Position numbers and translations under genes: made by a program
Notes under the pieces: generated by a model
Told to the model about the DNA's origin: nothing
Databases searched by the model: none
What the model saw: only the letters and a program-made list of their open reading frames with translations
Source of the DNA: Natranaerofaba carboxydovora
GTDB lineage: Bacteria > Bacillota > Natranaerobiia > Natranaerobiales > Natranaerofabaceae
DNA length: 64,000 bases
Direction: 5' to 3'
NCBI RefSeq assembly: GCF_022539405.1
Contig: NZ_CP054394.1
Location: 1,614,501 to 1,678,500, forward strand
Shown: positions 33,080-42,764 of the stretch, piece by piece
How positions within the stretch are numbered: the stretch's first letter is position 1
How the letters are laid out: every line of letters starts with the position of its first letter

Positions 33080-34537
33080 CTAATTACTTCTTTTTTTGAA
33101 TGTCCTAAATTCAGGCAAAAGCAATACAATAACAGTATATATTTCAAGCCTTCCAACAACCATCAATATTGAAAGAAGCATTTTCGCCCATGATGGGAAG
33201 AATGCGTAGTTTTCAGTAGGTCCTACCATGCCAAGTCCGGGACCAACATTGCCTATATTAGCCGCGACAGCAGACAAAGCTGTAGTAAAATCTACTTTTG
33301 TTAGAGATATAAGTAATGATGATACTACAAAAATCAAAATATATAAAATAACATATCCAAGAATACCTGAAACAATTTCCTCTTTTATCACCTTTCCTTT
33401 TAACCTTATTGGCAAAACTGCATTCGGATGAATTAGCTTATATATCTCTCTAATACTGTGCTTAAATAATGTCAAAATCCTTATTTGTTTAATAGATCCA
33501 GAAGTAGATCCTCCACAACCTCCCAAAAACATCAGTAAGAAAAGCATTACTCTCATAAAAGGAGCCCATATATCATAATCAGCTGTAGCAAATCCTGTTG
33601 TTGTAACCATAGTAACAACTTGAAAAGACCCATACCTAAATGCCTGTAAAACCTCCTGATATTCCTCTATGTATAAGTAAAACGATGCAATCAATATAAG
33701 TGCAAATAATCCCATTAGATAAAATCTGAACTCTTCATTTCTTAGAAAACTTTTGTAATTTCCCCTTACCATACTAAAATAAATTGCAAAATTACCACCA
33801 GCTATAATCATAAAAAATAGCACAATCATTTCCGCAGCAGGGTTTTGAAACCCAGCTACACTTAGATCTTGAGTTGAAAAGCCCCCTGTAGGCATTGTAG
33901 TAAATGTATGAGCCAAAGCATCAAAAAAGGTTAGTCCAACCAACAGTAACAATATAAGTTGTAAAAGAGAAAAAGATACATAAATTTTCCATAATATTTT
34001 TGCTGTATTGGCAACTCTCGGAACAACTTTTTCTGTTACTGGACCTGGCACTTCAGCCTTTAATAAATGCATACCTCTAACTCCAATCCTTGGAAACAAA
34101 GCCACAAAAAGAGCAATTATTCCCATCCCACCAAGCCACTGGGTCAGACTTCTCCACATCAGAATTCCCCGGGGCAGATCTTCCACCCCATCAAATACAC
34201 TAGCTCCGGTTGTAGTAAAGCCCGACATAGTTTCAAAATAAGCATCAAAGAAGTTCTCTAAAACTCCTGATAGCAAAAACGGAAATGATCCAAAGAAAGC
34301 CGCCAAAATCCATGTTAAAGTTACAAAAGCAAAGCTTTCCTTGATTGATATTTCATATTCAGATTTTGTAATAATCCTCATAATATAACCAGTAATAATC
34401 GTAAGTACAATAGTTATTATAAAAGCATTTATGTCTTTTCCAGAATCATAAACTGCCCAGGCCAAAGGTATAAGCATTGATATCCCAAGATAAATCAAAA
34501 CAGTTCCTAACATGTTTACTATCACATTAGTTCTCAT
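33080..34537 (-). CDS. trkH: Trk-type potassium uptake protein TrkH
   Basis: Ion-conducting membrane subunit. The 485-aa protein has about 10 membrane segments and four pore loops with TTTGASVF, MPTGGFST, TTTGFAT and NIGNVGPG, which supply the filter glycines. It is upstream-linked with trkA (59-nt gap). It takes up potassium for osmotic and pH balance, expected to matter in a salt- or alkali-adapted cell. Confidence 0.95.
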   Translation of the reverse strand: MRTNVIVNMLGTVLIYLGISMLIPLAWAVYDSGKDINAFIITIVLTIITGYIMRIITKSEYEISIKESFAFVTLTWILAAFFGSFPFLLSGVLENFFDAYFETMSGFTTTGASVFDGVEDLPRGILMWRSLTQWLGGMGIIALFVALFPRIGVRGMHLLKAEVPGPVTEKVVPRVANTAKILWKIYVSFSLLQLILLLLVGLTFFDALAHTFTTMPTGGFSTQDLSVAGFQNPAAEMIVLFFMIIAGGNFAIYFSMVRGNYKSFLRNEEFRFYLMGLFALILIASFYLYIEEYQEVLQAFRYGSFQVVTMVTTTGFATADYDIWAPFMRVMLFLLMFLGGCGGSTSGSIKQIRILTLFKHSIREIYKLIHPNAVLPIRLKGKVIKEEIVSGILGYVILYILIFVVSSLLISLTKVDFTTALSAVAANIGNVGPGLGMVGPTENYAFFPSWAKMLLSILMVVGRLEIYTVIVLLLPEFRTFKKRSN

Positions 34538-34596
34538 ATATATACTTCCTCCAAATAGATCTACTATTTTATCATCTAATTAATTGTCTAATTATT

Positions 34597-35964
34597 TTAA
34601 ATCACTGTCTTTTTGGTACCTCCAAAATACTTGCTAACTTTGTTAGAACACTCTTCCATCGAAAACAATATTATCCTATCATCAGGCAAAATAGAATCTT
34701 GACCACCTGGTGTTATGACCCGTCCTTTTCTTACAATAGCTCCAACCAAGATACCTTTTGGGAGTTTAGCTTTGGCTAATTTTTTATTGACTATTGGAGC
34801 ATCAGCCGGAACATTAAGTTCTAAAATTTCAGCTTTATAGTTTCCAAGTATAGTCATAGAAATAACATCACTCTCAATAGTAAGCTTCAAAATTTGGGCA
34901 GCAGTTAATAGTCTCGGACTTATTGCCGCATTTACTTTCATAGTATCTAATACGGCTTCATAATCAGATTTTATAATTTCTACAATTGTTTTCGAAACAC
35001 CAAGTCTATCACTCATTACAGATGACAATAAATTAGTTTTATCATCACCCGTAACTGAAACAACTACATCCACATCTTCTAAGTCCTCTTCCTGCAAAAA
35101 TTTCAAATTAGTACCATCGCCATTTAATACAAGTGTTTTATTAAGTTCTTCAGTTAAAAAAGCACATCTCTTGGCATCTTTTTCGACCAATTTTACATGA
35201 AATCCATGTTTCTTAACACCTTCTAGTAATTTACATAATTCTAGTCCTATTCTTCCGCCACCTATAACCATTATATTTTCTGCCTTTTTATCAGGATGCC
35301 TGGTTAAAGTTCCTAAACTTGCCAGTAAACCTTTCTCACCTAAAAGATAAATAACATCTCCAGGATAGATCATATCCTCTCCACCAGGGATAACTACTTC
35401 TTGATTATTTCTTACTATAGCAACAACGTTGCTATCTGAAGGAAATTTGATATTTTTAATTCTACTATTTGCAATAGGAGATTCTTCTTCTACTGTTAGT
35501 CCTACCATCTGGACTTTACCGCCAGAAAAATATTCAATTCCTTTAACATTAGGAGCTTTAATTATTTTAGCTATCTCTAAAGCTGCTACTCTTTCAGGAT
35601 TTATAATTATGTCAATACCCAATTGATCATTGGTGAAAGACATAGTTTCATCTGTATATTCTGGATTTCTAATCCTGGCCACAGTTTTTTTGACACCACA
35701 GCGTTTTGCCATCATTGAAGCTATCATATTTACTTCATCTACTTCAGTTACGGCTATCAAAAGACCAGCTTCTTCCACGCCGGCTTTCTTTAAAGTACTT
35801 AAACTAACACCGTCCCCTTCTATTAACATCGCATCAACATTTTTGGCAATCTTATCTAACTTCTGAGGGTCTTTTTCAATCAAAACAACATCATGTTCCT
35901 TTTCCGCAAGTTTTGTGCAAATTTCAACCCCAACAGTTCCTCCGCCAACAACAATCACCCTCAT
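34597..35964 (-). CDS. trkA: Trk system potassium uptake regulatory subunit TrkA
   Basis: The 455-aa peripheral subunit has two RCK modules. The N-terminal Rossmann fold is VVGGGTVGVEIC and the second is VIGGGRIGLELC, each followed by a TrkA_C domain (about 140-220 and 370-450). It binds NAD(H) or nucleotides to gate TrkH. The ATG at 35964 has AGGAGG upstream. Confidence 0.95.
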   Translation of the reverse strand: MRVIVVGGGTVGVEICTKLAEKEHDVVLIEKDPQKLDKIAKNVDAMLIEGDGVSLSTLKKAGVEEAGLLIAVTEVDEVNMIASMMAKRCGVKKTVARIRNPEYTDETMSFTNDQLGIDIIINPERVAALEIAKIIKAPNVKGIEYFSGGKVQMVGLTVEEESPIANSRIKNIKFPSDSNVVAIVRNNQEVVIPGGEDMIYPGDVIYLLGEKGLLASLGTLTRHPDKKAENIMVIGGGRIGLELCKLLEGVKKHGFHVKLVEKDAKRCAFLTEELNKTLVLNGDGTNLKFLQEEDLEDVDVVVSVTGDDKTNLLSSVMSDRLGVSKTIVEIIKSDYEAVLDTMKVNAAISPRLLTAAQILKLTIESDVISMTILGNYKAEILELNVPADAPIVNKKLAKAKLPKGILVGAIVRKGRVITPGGQDSILPDDRIILFSMEECSNKVSKYFGGTKKTVI

Positions 35965-36054
35965 AGTACATCCTCCTATATATCAAGCTTAATCCAAATC
36001 TATCTAATCTAGCCCTATTTTACACCTCTAAATTCAATGTTACAAGATAAAAGT

Positions 36055-36098
36055 AAAAATCAAAAAACTTCGCACATAATCACTATTATGTGCGAAGT
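36055..36098 (-). terminator. Intrinsic terminator after the U32 peptidase gene
   Basis: On the minus strand ACTTCGCACATAAT, loop, ATTATGTGCGAAGT (14-bp stem), then TTTTTTGATTTTT. It separates the mltG-U32 transcript from trkA. Confidence 0.88.
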
Positions 36099-36105
36099 GA
36101 TAATC

Positions 36106-37356
36106 CTAACCAACTTTTCTGATAAGGGCATTTTCTTTTACAGAAAAAGATATAGGAATCATTATCCGCTCCTTAGGATGAGGAGCAGATTCAACTTTAT
36201 TACCTTCACTATTAATAATCTCTTCTACTTTAATTTTGCCCAAATAGTTCTTAGGTTCTATAAGCTCCAAAGTGTCTCCAACTTCAAATCTATTTCTTTG
36301 TTCGACGATTAAATATTTTTTACCATCAATTTCTTTCTCTTCTATTGCTATCCCCACAAATTTGTTATAAGTCAATTTCTCCTTATACTCATCATCATAA
36401 ATCTGATCCTCTTCGTCAGGTGAAGAAAAATAAAATCCTGTAGTAAAAGGCCGTGTAGAAGCTTTATTTACTTCTTCAATTAAGTTCTTATCTAGTTCAT
36501 AATTAGAAGGATCATTTAGATAATTATCTATTGTTAGCCTGTATGCTCTCGTAACGGTTGCAACATAATGAATACTACGCATTCTTCCTTCAATTTTAAA
36601 AGCTTTAATACCTGCATTTATAAGGTCTGGGATATATTCAAGCATACACAAATCCTTTGAGCTAAGTACATAAGTACCTCTTTCATCTTCTCCAACTGGA
36701 AAGTATTCGCCGGGACGCATTTCTTCCATCAAACTGTATTTCCATCTGCAGGGATGGGCACATGTACCTCTATTAGCATTTCTGTTCAGCATATATGCTG
36801 ACAATAAACATCTTCCAGAGTACGAAATGCACATTGCTCCATGAACAAATGTTTCCACATCTACACCGCTTTTTTCCTTAACTTCTTCGATTTCATCAAG
36901 GCTTAGCTCTCTTGCCATAATAATTCTTGTTAACCCAATCTCTTTCCAAAACAGTGCACTTTTCCAATTAGTACAGTTTGCCTGGGTAGAAAGATGAAGT
37001 TCTAGGTTTGGAACTACTTTTTTGGCAATTGAAATAACGCCTGGATCCGAAACTATAACCGCATCTACACCCATGTTATAAAGTTCTTCTAAATAACCTG
37101 GAAGACCCTCTAAATCTTCATTGTGGGGTATCACGTTAACGGTTACATAAACTTTTTTACCTTTACTATGAGCATAATTAATCCCTTCCTGCATCTGATC
37201 TTTGTCAAAGTTTGAGGCAAATGCCCTTAACCCGTAATCTTTACCACCCATATACACAGCATCTGCACCGTATTCTATTGCAATTTTGAGCTTCTCAAGG
37301 CTACCTGCCGGTGCCAATAATTCTGGTTTGATTTGCTTTGTATTTTCGACCTTCAT
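36106..37356 (-). CDS. U32 family peptidase / tRNA hydroxylation protein (YrrO/TrhP-like)
   Basis: The 416-aa protein has ELLAPAGSLEKLKIAIEYGA at the N-terminus and the U32 signature ETFVHGAMCISYSGRC. It also has NRGTCAHPCRWKY (Fe-S type cysteines) and FKIEGRMRS. Relatives take part in making 5-hydroxyuridine in tRNA anticodons; others were called collagenases. ATG 37356 follows GGGAGTG. It lies downstream of mltG, as yrrO does near yrrL in Bacillus, but only one U32 gene is present here instead of two. Confidence 0.88.
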   Translation of the reverse strand: MKVENTKQIKPELLAPAGSLEKLKIAIEYGADAVYMGGKDYGLRAFASNFDKDQMQEGINYAHSKGKKVYVTVNVIPHNEDLEGLPGYLEELYNMGVDAVIVSDPGVISIAKKVVPNLELHLSTQANCTNWKSALFWKEIGLTRIIMARELSLDEIEEVKEKSGVDVETFVHGAMCISYSGRCLLSAYMLNRNANRGTCAHPCRWKYSLMEEMRPGEYFPVGEDERGTYVLSSKDLCMLEYIPDLINAGIKAFKIEGRMRSIHYVATVTRAYRLTIDNYLNDPSNYELDKNLIEEVNKASTRPFTTGFYFSSPDEEDQIYDDEYKEKLTYNKFVGIAIEEKEIDGKKYLIVEQRNRFEVGDTLELIEPKNYLGKIKVEEIINSEGNKVESAPHPKERIMIPISFSVKENALIRKVG

Positions 37357-37390
37357 TATTTCACTCCCAGTTTTTAAAAGTTGCACTTAA

Positions 37391-38437
37391 TTAATCATTG
37401 CTCCTCGCTCTTTGTCTTGCCCTAATATGCTCATCCAAAGTTTCACTAAAATAATGTTCTCTTGAGCCGTCTTCTTTTGCCACAAAGAAAAAGTAATCAT
37501 GGTCTTCAGGAAATAGAGCTGCCTCTATAGATTTTATTCCAGGAGAGGCTATAGGACCTGGCGGAAGACCTTCATGTTTATAAGTATTATAGCGAGACTC
37601 AATTTCTGTATCTTCTATAGTTAATCTTGGTTTGTTCTCCTGTAGAACATATTCCACAGTAGAGCAAGCTTCTAGTTTTTTGTTTTCTTCTAATCGATTA
37701 TAAAATACACCAGCCACTTTTGACCGCTCTCTATCAGATATTGCCTCGCGTTCAACAATAGATGCAATTGTCATTATCTCCATTATATCCATATCTAACT
37801 CTTCTTTCCTTTCTCTAAACTCGCTGTTAAAAACACTATTAAACTGATCAAGCAATTTTTTCACTACTTCTTTTTCTGTTGCATCTTCCTCAATATTATA
37901 TGTCTCGGGATACAAAAACCCCTCCAACGAAAACTTCACATTCTCTCTTTGATCTATTTCATCCAAAAACCAGTAATCAAATTCATCTAAAGAATTAAAA
38001 AGTTCCAAAAAAGTTTCCTTATCTCCAAAGCCATATGTTTGTAAAAGTTTTGCAGTTTGATCTGATCTTAAACCTTCAGGTATGGTAAACCTTATACTTT
38101 TATCAACTACTTCTCCATCTTTAATTTTGTTTGCTATTTGAGACGGGGACATTTCCCCATTTAACTCATAAGTCCCTGCCTGAAAAGAGCCGGCCAATCC
38201 TTCATATCTTGTATACATTTCAAATACAAAGGCATTTTTTATCAAATTATTATCTTCTAAAATATTAGCTATATCACCAACACTACTACCTTGAGATATT
38301 TCAATTTCAACTATTTCACTAGATCCAACAGGCTGTAAGTTACTATAAACAAAATAAAAACTACTGAAGATTGCCAAAACACCCAGCAGTAAAATTACTG
38401 TTATTATTATTTTATATTTCTTAATAATTGAAACTAT
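37391..38437 (-). CDS. mltG: Endolytic murein transglycosylase MltG
   Basis: Membrane-bound YceG-like enzyme that cleaves nascent peptidoglycan. It has one membrane segment (IIITVILLLGVLAIFSSFYF), a LysM-like start (ISQGSSVGDIANILEDNNL) and the catalytic EREAISDRERSKVAGVFYNR. It also has ESRYNTYKHEGLPPGPIASPG. The start is unclear. A TTG-initiated frame begins at 38518 without an SD, while AGGAGG (38448-38453) is followed by TTTTTTTAAAATAGTTTC and no standard start. ATA at 38437 fits, giving about 348 aa. It continues to the U32 gene. Confidence 0.9.
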   Translation of the reverse strand: MVSIIKKYKIIITVILLLGVLAIFSSFYFVYSNLQPVGSSEIVEIEISQGSSVGDIANILEDNNLIKNAFVFEMYTRYEGLAGSFQAGTYELNGEMSPSQIANKIKDGEVVDKSIRFTIPEGLRSDQTAKLLQTYGFGDKETFLELFNSLDEFDYWFLDEIDQRENVKFSLEGFLYPETYNIEEDATEKEVVKKLLDQFNSVFNSEFRERKEELDMDIMEIMTIASIVEREAISDRERSKVAGVFYNRLEENKKLEACSTVEYVLQENKPRLTIEDTEIESRYNTYKHEGLPPGPIASPGIKSIEAALFPEDHDYFFFVAKEDGSREHYFSETLDEHIRARQRARSND

Positions 38438-38539
38438 TTTAAAAAAACCTCCTCTCCAGTTCTTAAAACAAGTTCTATTAATAATTATTATATAACGAGA
38501 TTTTGCATATAACAACAAACAGCTTGATTTTTATTATAT

Positions 38540-38560
38540 GACTTTTTGCAGTAGAATCAA
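38540..38560 (-). repeat. Solo terminal-repeat fragment (TTGATTCTGG family), diverged
   Basis: GACTTTTTGCAGTAGAATCA matches the right end of the 11116-11340 element with a few changes. It lies between mltG and repeat B, with no partner end. Confidence 0.5.
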
Positions 38561-38616
38561 CTATTTGTTTTAATAAAAGGCTCTGTTAATAGTTCATTGC
38601 TGATATCTATTAAAAA

Positions 38617-38700
38617 CACCTGCCTAGCTACCATAAGTGGAGCTTTTAATTTGCGAGGTTTTTAGCAAATTCTTGCGACACGTTGGTAGCTAGGCAGGTG
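38617..38700. repeat. Variable-arm/conserved-core element, copy B
   Basis: Arms CACCTGCCTAGCTACC (38617-38632) and its perfect complement (38685-38700). The core at 38633-38684 has ATAAGTGGAGC, AATTTGC, GCAAATT and TTGCGACACGTT, matching copies A and C though the arms differ completely. On the minus strand the stem is followed by TTTTTAATAG, so this copy could also stop transcription between DUF1292 and mltG. Confidence 0.78.
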
Positions 38701-38730
38701 CTATGAGACCACCAACAATACAATCCTAAT

Positions 38731-38759
38731 AAAAAAAGAGGAGTGTGGCCTCCTCTTTT
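38731..38759 (-). terminator. Intrinsic terminator after the DUF1292 gene
   Basis: On the minus strand AAAAGAGGAG, loop GCCACA, CTCCTCTTTT, followed by further Ts. It ends the alaS-ruvX-DUF1292 run before repeat B and mltG. Confidence 0.88.
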
Positions 38760-38768
38760 AGAAAGTTA

Positions 38769-39083
38769 TCAACTTTGTTGTTTTTCTTCAAAGGCTTTAG
38801 CCACTCTTTCCCATTCATCATCATCTTCAACCAATACCAATACATGTTCATCATTTTCTTCTTCAACCCTCATTATCACTGCTTCATAAGCTTCATTTTC
38901 TTCTTCAGTTTCATTTTTCATATTTTCTTCCTTTTCAATATCATCCTCTTCGCTAGATATTGAAGGTTGTAATACAACATATTTACTTTCGTTTTCTGTC
39001 AAAAAGTCAATAACATGAAATTCGTGTTCCTCTCCATTTTCATCTTTCAAGAGTATAACTTGCTCTTCATTTTCTTCAGTCAT
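38769..39083 (-). CDS. DUF1292 family protein (YrzB-like)
   Basis: 104 aa, strongly acidic, with EEQVILLKDENGEEHEFHVI and KYVVLQPSI at the N-terminus and IMRVEEENDEHVLVLVEDDD later. This is the YrzB/DUF1292 pattern but with an acidic insert (about 42-62). Function is unknown. Position after ruvX and before mltG is conserved in Firmicutes. ATG 39083 follows GGGGTGG. Confidence 0.88.
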   Translation of the reverse strand: MTEENEEQVILLKDENGEEHEFHVIDFLTENESKYVVLQPSISSEEDDIEKEENMKNETEEENEAYEAVIMRVEEENDEHVLVLVEDDDEWERVAKAFEEKQQS

Positions 39084-39105
39084 ATTACCACCCCATTTTA
39101 TTTTA

Positions 39106-39516
39106 TTAAACTTTGCTGTCTAGATACCCTTGCAGTAAATAGACTGCCGCCATCTTGTCAATGACTTCCTTCCTTTTTTTCCTGCTTACATCCCCTTCAA
39201 GTAAAGTTCTCTCTGCAGCCTTTGATGATAACCTTTCATCTTGCAATTCAAGAGAGATAGATATCTTCTTTTGAATTTCTTTAGCGAATTCTTTAACTTC
39301 TTCAGCCATAAACCCTAGGGTCCCATCCATATTTTTGGGAATTCCAACAACAATTTCACTAACATTATATTCCAAAACTAATTCTTTTATCTTTTCTATA
39401 TCTTTATCTAAAAGGGTCCTTTTTATTACAGTGATACCCTGAGCTGTCATTTTCAACTCATCACTTATTGCGACCCCTATTCTTTTTTCACCGTAATCTA
39501 GGCCCATTATGCGCAA
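39106..39516 (-). CDS. ruvX: RuvX/YqgF family Holliday junction resolvase-like protein
   Basis: The 136-aa RNase H-fold protein has GLDYGEKRIGVAISDE, VVGIPKNMDGTLG, LELQDERLSSKAAERTL and IDKMAAVYLLQGYLD, so the acidic active-site residues are present. It has roles in Holliday junctions or rRNA maturation in other bacteria. The start is TTG 39516 with GGAGG 9 nt upstream. Order ireB-ruvX-DUF1292 is conserved. Confidence 0.92.
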   Translation of the reverse strand: MRIMGLDYGEKRIGVAISDELKMTAQGITVIKRTLLDKDIEKIKELVLEYNVSEIVVGIPKNMDGTLGFMAEEVKEFAKEIQKKISISLELQDERLSSKAAERTLLEGDVSRKKRKEVIDKMAAVYLLQGYLDSKV

Positions 39517-39541
39517 TATTTTTTACCTCCATGGGATAAAC

Positions 39542-39814
39542 TTAATCATACTTCTTTAAGTAATGCTTTACTATATTTTCTAATAATTCATCACGTTCCA
39601 TTTTACGGATCAGATTTCTTGCTTTATTATGACTTGTAATATATGCTGGATCCCCGCTTAAAAAATAACCTACAAGTTGGCTAACTGGGTTATACCCCTT
39701 TTCCTTCAGGGCATTATAGACAAGCTCTATAATTTCATCAGGATCTTTTACTTCATCAATATCAACGTCGAATCTAACTGTCTTATTAGATTTATTAGAA
39801 CTGTTGTCTTTCAT
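39542..39814 (-). CDS. IreB family regulatory phosphoprotein (UPF0297, YrzL)
   Basis: The 90-aa protein has [20 protein letters not shown] and [20 protein letters not shown], then [17 protein letters not shown], the family core. In Enterococcus IreB is a target of a Ser/Thr kinase; Thr/Ser near the N-terminus here (SNKTVRF) may be the site. ATG 39814 follows AGAGGTG. It lies directly downstream of alaS, as in most Firmicutes. Confidence 0.93.
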   Translation of the reverse strand: MKDNSSNKSNKTVRFDVDIDEVKDPDEIIELVYNALKEKGYNPVSQLVGYFLSGDPAYITSHNKARNLIRKMERDELLENIVKHYLKKYD

Positions 39815-39890
39815 AATTTTCACCTCTTATCAAAAGATGATTCGTTAAATTGTAGTATTCAACGACATAATCCTTAAAACCTTTAAAGTT

Positions 39891-39945
39891 AAAAAAAAAT
39901 CTGGATGCAATTAAACTTTCTTGTTAAAGTGTTTTGCATCCAGAT
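39891..39945 (-). terminator. Intrinsic terminator after alaS
   Basis: On the minus strand ATCTGGATGCAA pairs over 12 bp with TTGCATCCAGAT, followed by a run of nine Ts. The loop is about 23 nt and holds a weaker inner pairing (ACTTTAACAAGAAAGT). Confidence 0.9.
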
Positions 39946-39954
39946 AAATATTAA

Positions 39955-42579
39955 CTATTGAATTTTTTCTTTAATTAAATCTGGCACAATTCCCAGGGCT
40001 TCATTAAGTTTTCCTGGATTTTTTCCACCAGCCTGAGCCATGGTAGGGCGTCCTCCACCGCCTCCACCAGTAACTTCAGCGACTTTTTTAACAATATCTC
40101 CAGCGTGGATCCCTCTATCAGTAAGATCTTTTGTAACCATAGATATAAATTGGACTTTTTCGTTATCACTGCTACCAAGAACTACAACACCAGAGCTTAA
40201 TTTATTTTTAATCTGATCCCCTATTCTTCTCATACTTTCCGGGTCTCCGTCGTCCACTTTATGAGTAAGAACTGATACACCATCAATCTTCGTCACTTTA
40301 TCCAATATTTCATCTACTTCATTTTTCCTTATCTCTTCTTTAAATTTCTCAAGCTCTTTATCTTTTTCTTTTAAATCATTTAATACTTCTTCCACCTTCA
40401 CAACAACGTTTTCTTCATTTGTTTTTAAAAGCGAAGATATATCCTTCACTTTTTCCCAGCTATCATTAAGATACCGGAAAGCTTTTTCACCTGTTATGGC
40501 TTCTATTCTTCTAAGACCTGCTCCTATACCACTTTCTCCAATAATCTTAAATAATCCCACTTCTCCAGTGCTATCAACATGGGTTCCACCACATAGTTCC
40601 ATACTTTCACCCATCTCAACAACCCTTACCTCGTCTTCATATTTTTCTCCAAATAAAGAAACTGCTCCCATTTCTTTGGCTTTATTATAATGGGTTACCG
40701 TGACATTCACCGGATAATTCTCCCATATAAATGCATTGACTTGCTTTTCTATATCTTCCAACTCTTCTTTAGTTATAGCTTCAAAATGGGTAAAGTCAAA
40801 CCTCAACCTGTCGGGAGCAACAAGTGAACCTGCCTGTTCCACATGAGCACCTAGAGTACTTCGAAGCGCATGGTGTAGAAGATGAGTTGAACTGTGGTTT
40901 TTCTTAATTGATTCCCGTCTTTTTCTATATACCTTACTATTAATTTTGTCACCAACCTGAAGCGATCCTTCTTCTATTCTAATTTGGTGTACAGGTTGCT
41001 CAAAAGGACTATAATAAGTATCTTCCACTACTGCCTTTGCATCTTCTTTTTGAATTTCGCCTTGATCACCAACCTGACCACCGCTTTCAGCATAAAAAGG
41101 TGTAGCATCTAATAAAATCTGCGCATCTTCTCCTTTTTCTACTTTATCAACCAGTTTGTTTTCTTTAATAATGCCTTTTATTAGAGCTTCACATTCTAAT
41201 ACTTCATAACCTACAAACTTTGATGATATTTTCTCTAAATCTTTAATTTCTCCAAGATTTTGGATCATATTTGAAGAAGCTGCTTGTGCTTTTCTAGCCC
41301 TTTCTCTTTGTTCTTCAAGACACTCTGTAAATCTATCTTCATCAACTTTTAAGCCCTGCTCTATTAAAATTTCCCTGGTTAAATCGATAGGGAAACCATA
41401 AGTGTCATATAACTTAAATGCTAGGCTGCCATCAAGGACATCTTTCCCTTCGTTATTTAGGTCTTCTATATAACCTTTGAGTATCTCCATCCCTTGTTCA
41501 ACTGTTTCTAAAAATCTTTCTTCTTCAATTTGAATGATTTTATTTATGTATTCTTCTCTTTCCTTTAGTTCAGGATAAGCATCTTCCATTATATCAATTA
41601 CAACATTAGAAGCTTCAGGCATAAATGTCCCTTCAATGCCCAACAATTTAGCATGCCTTGCAGCTCTTCGTAAAATCCGCCTTAAAACATAACCCCTACC
41701 TTCATTTGACGGAAGTACACCATCGCCAACCATGAAAGTTACACTTCTTATATGTTCTGTAATAATTCTCATTGAAACATCATCTTTTTCATTTTTACCA
41801 TACTCTTTATTACTTGTCTTACAAACAAAGTCAAGTATAGGCTTAATAGAATCAATCTCATAAATCGAAGAAACATCTTGTAAAATTACAGCTAAACGTT
41901 CAAGACCTGCACCTGTATCTATATTCTTTTGATCTAACGTAGTATAGTTACCCTCACTATCTCTATTAAACTGTGTAAATACATGGTTCCAGAGTTCAAA
42001 AAACCTATCGCAATCACAACCGGGTTTACATTCAGAACCACCACAGCCATACTTTTCTCCTCTATCATAATAGATCTCAGAACATGGCCCGCACGGTCCT
42101 TCTCCTATCTCCCAGAAGTTATCTTCTTTCCCTAATTTCACTATCTTTTCTTCAGGGATCCCAATGTCATCTTTCCAAATATTATAAGCTTCATCATCTT
42201 CATAATAAACACTCACCCAAACCTTTTCTTCAGGAAGCTTTAATACTTTGGTTACAAATTCGTAACCCCAGGCAATTGATTCTTTTTTAAAATAATCTCC
42301 GAAAGAAAAATTACCAAGCATCTCAAAGAAGGTAGCATGTCTTGCAGTTTTTCCTACTTCTTCTATATCCGGGGTTCTAATACATTTTTGACAGGTAGCC
42401 ATCCTTGTCTTAGGTGGGGTCTTTTCGCCTGTAAAATAAGGCTTTAAAGGCGCCATTCCAGCTCCTATAAGTAAAAGCCCTGGATCATCCTCAGGTATCA
42501 ATGAAAAGCTCGGCAAAACCATATGGTCTCTCTCTTCAAAAAACTCCAAAAATTTCTTTCTAATTTCATCAGTCTTCAT
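39955..42579 (-). CDS. alaS: Alanyl-tRNA synthetase
   Basis: The 874-aa enzyme has its catalytic domain at about 1-360 (DPGLLLIGAGMAPLKPYFTG, TARHATFFEMLGNFSFGDYF). The editing domain is at about 550-720 (NHSSTHLLHHALR, ELCGGTHVDSTGEVG, HxxxH and CxxxH zinc-site residues), and a C-Ala part with GGGGGGRPTMAQAGGK follows. ATG 42579 follows GAGGGG. Expression is controlled by the T-box leader upstream, with repeat C lying between leader and gene. Confidence 0.97.
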   Translation of the reverse strand: MKTDEIRKKFLEFFEERDHMVLPSFSLIPEDDPGLLLIGAGMAPLKPYFTGEKTPPKTRMATCQKCIRTPDIEEVGKTARHATFFEMLGNFSFGDYFKKESIAWGYEFVTKVLKLPEEKVWVSVYYEDDEAYNIWKDDIGIPEEKIVKLGKEDNFWEIGEGPCGPCSEIYYDRGEKYGCGGSECKPGCDCDRFFELWNHVFTQFNRDSEGNYTTLDQKNIDTGAGLERLAVILQDVSSIYEIDSIKPILDFVCKTSNKEYGKNEKDDVSMRIITEHIRSVTFMVGDGVLPSNEGRGYVLRRILRRAARHAKLLGIEGTFMPEASNVVIDIMEDAYPELKEREEYINKIIQIEEERFLETVEQGMEILKGYIEDLNNEGKDVLDGSLAFKLYDTYGFPIDLTREILIEQGLKVDEDRFTECLEEQRERARKAQAASSNMIQNLGEIKDLEKISSKFVGYEVLECEALIKGIIKENKLVDKVEKGEDAQILLDATPFYAESGGQVGDQGEIQKEDAKAVVEDTYYSPFEQPVHQIRIEEGSLQVGDKINSKVYRKRRESIKKNHSSTHLLHHALRSTLGAHVEQAGSLVAPDRLRFDFTHFEAITKEELEDIEKQVNAFIWENYPVNVTVTHYNKAKEMGAVSLFGEKYEDEVRVVEMGESMELCGGTHVDSTGEVGLFKIIGESGIGAGLRRIEAITGEKAFRYLNDSWEKVKDISSLLKTNEENVVVKVEEVLNDLKEKDKELEKFKEEIRKNEVDEILDKVTKIDGVSVLTHKVDDGDPESMRRIGDQIKNKLSSGVVVLGSSDNEKVQFISMVTKDLTDRGIHAGDIVKKVAEVTGGGGGGRPTMAQAGGKNPGKLNEALGIVPDLIKEKIQ

Positions 42580-42672
42580 TCTAACTCACCCCTCAAAAAT
42601 ATTTTTAAAACACTATCTTTAATATTAACCACTCTTGTTTATTTGTAGTGTTTTCCGTACACACTGTTGCAC

Positions 42673-42759
42673 ATTAGTATATTTCTCATACCATAAGCGA
42701 GTTTTTAATTTGGATGTTTTGCAAATTCTTACGAGCGTTGGTATGAGAGATATACTAAT
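42673..42759. repeat. Variable-arm/conserved-core element, copy C
   Basis: Arms ATTAGTATATTTCTCATACC (42673-42692) and GGTATGAGAGATATACTAAT (42740-42759): 20 pairs, one of them G-U in one strand sense. The core at 42693-42739 has ATAAGCGAG, AATTTG, CAAATTCTT and GAGCGTT, matching copies A and B. It is inserted between the T-box terminator (42765-42799) and alaS, so it becomes part of the 5' leader of the alaS mRNA. Confidence 0.78.
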
Positions 42760-42764
42760 AAAAA

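Noticed and set aside
390-42759. Elements A, B and C as CRISPR repeats or integron attC sites
   Set aside because: They are single copies tens of kb apart with no spacers or cas genes; attC sites need defined R boxes near integrase or cassette genes, which are absent.
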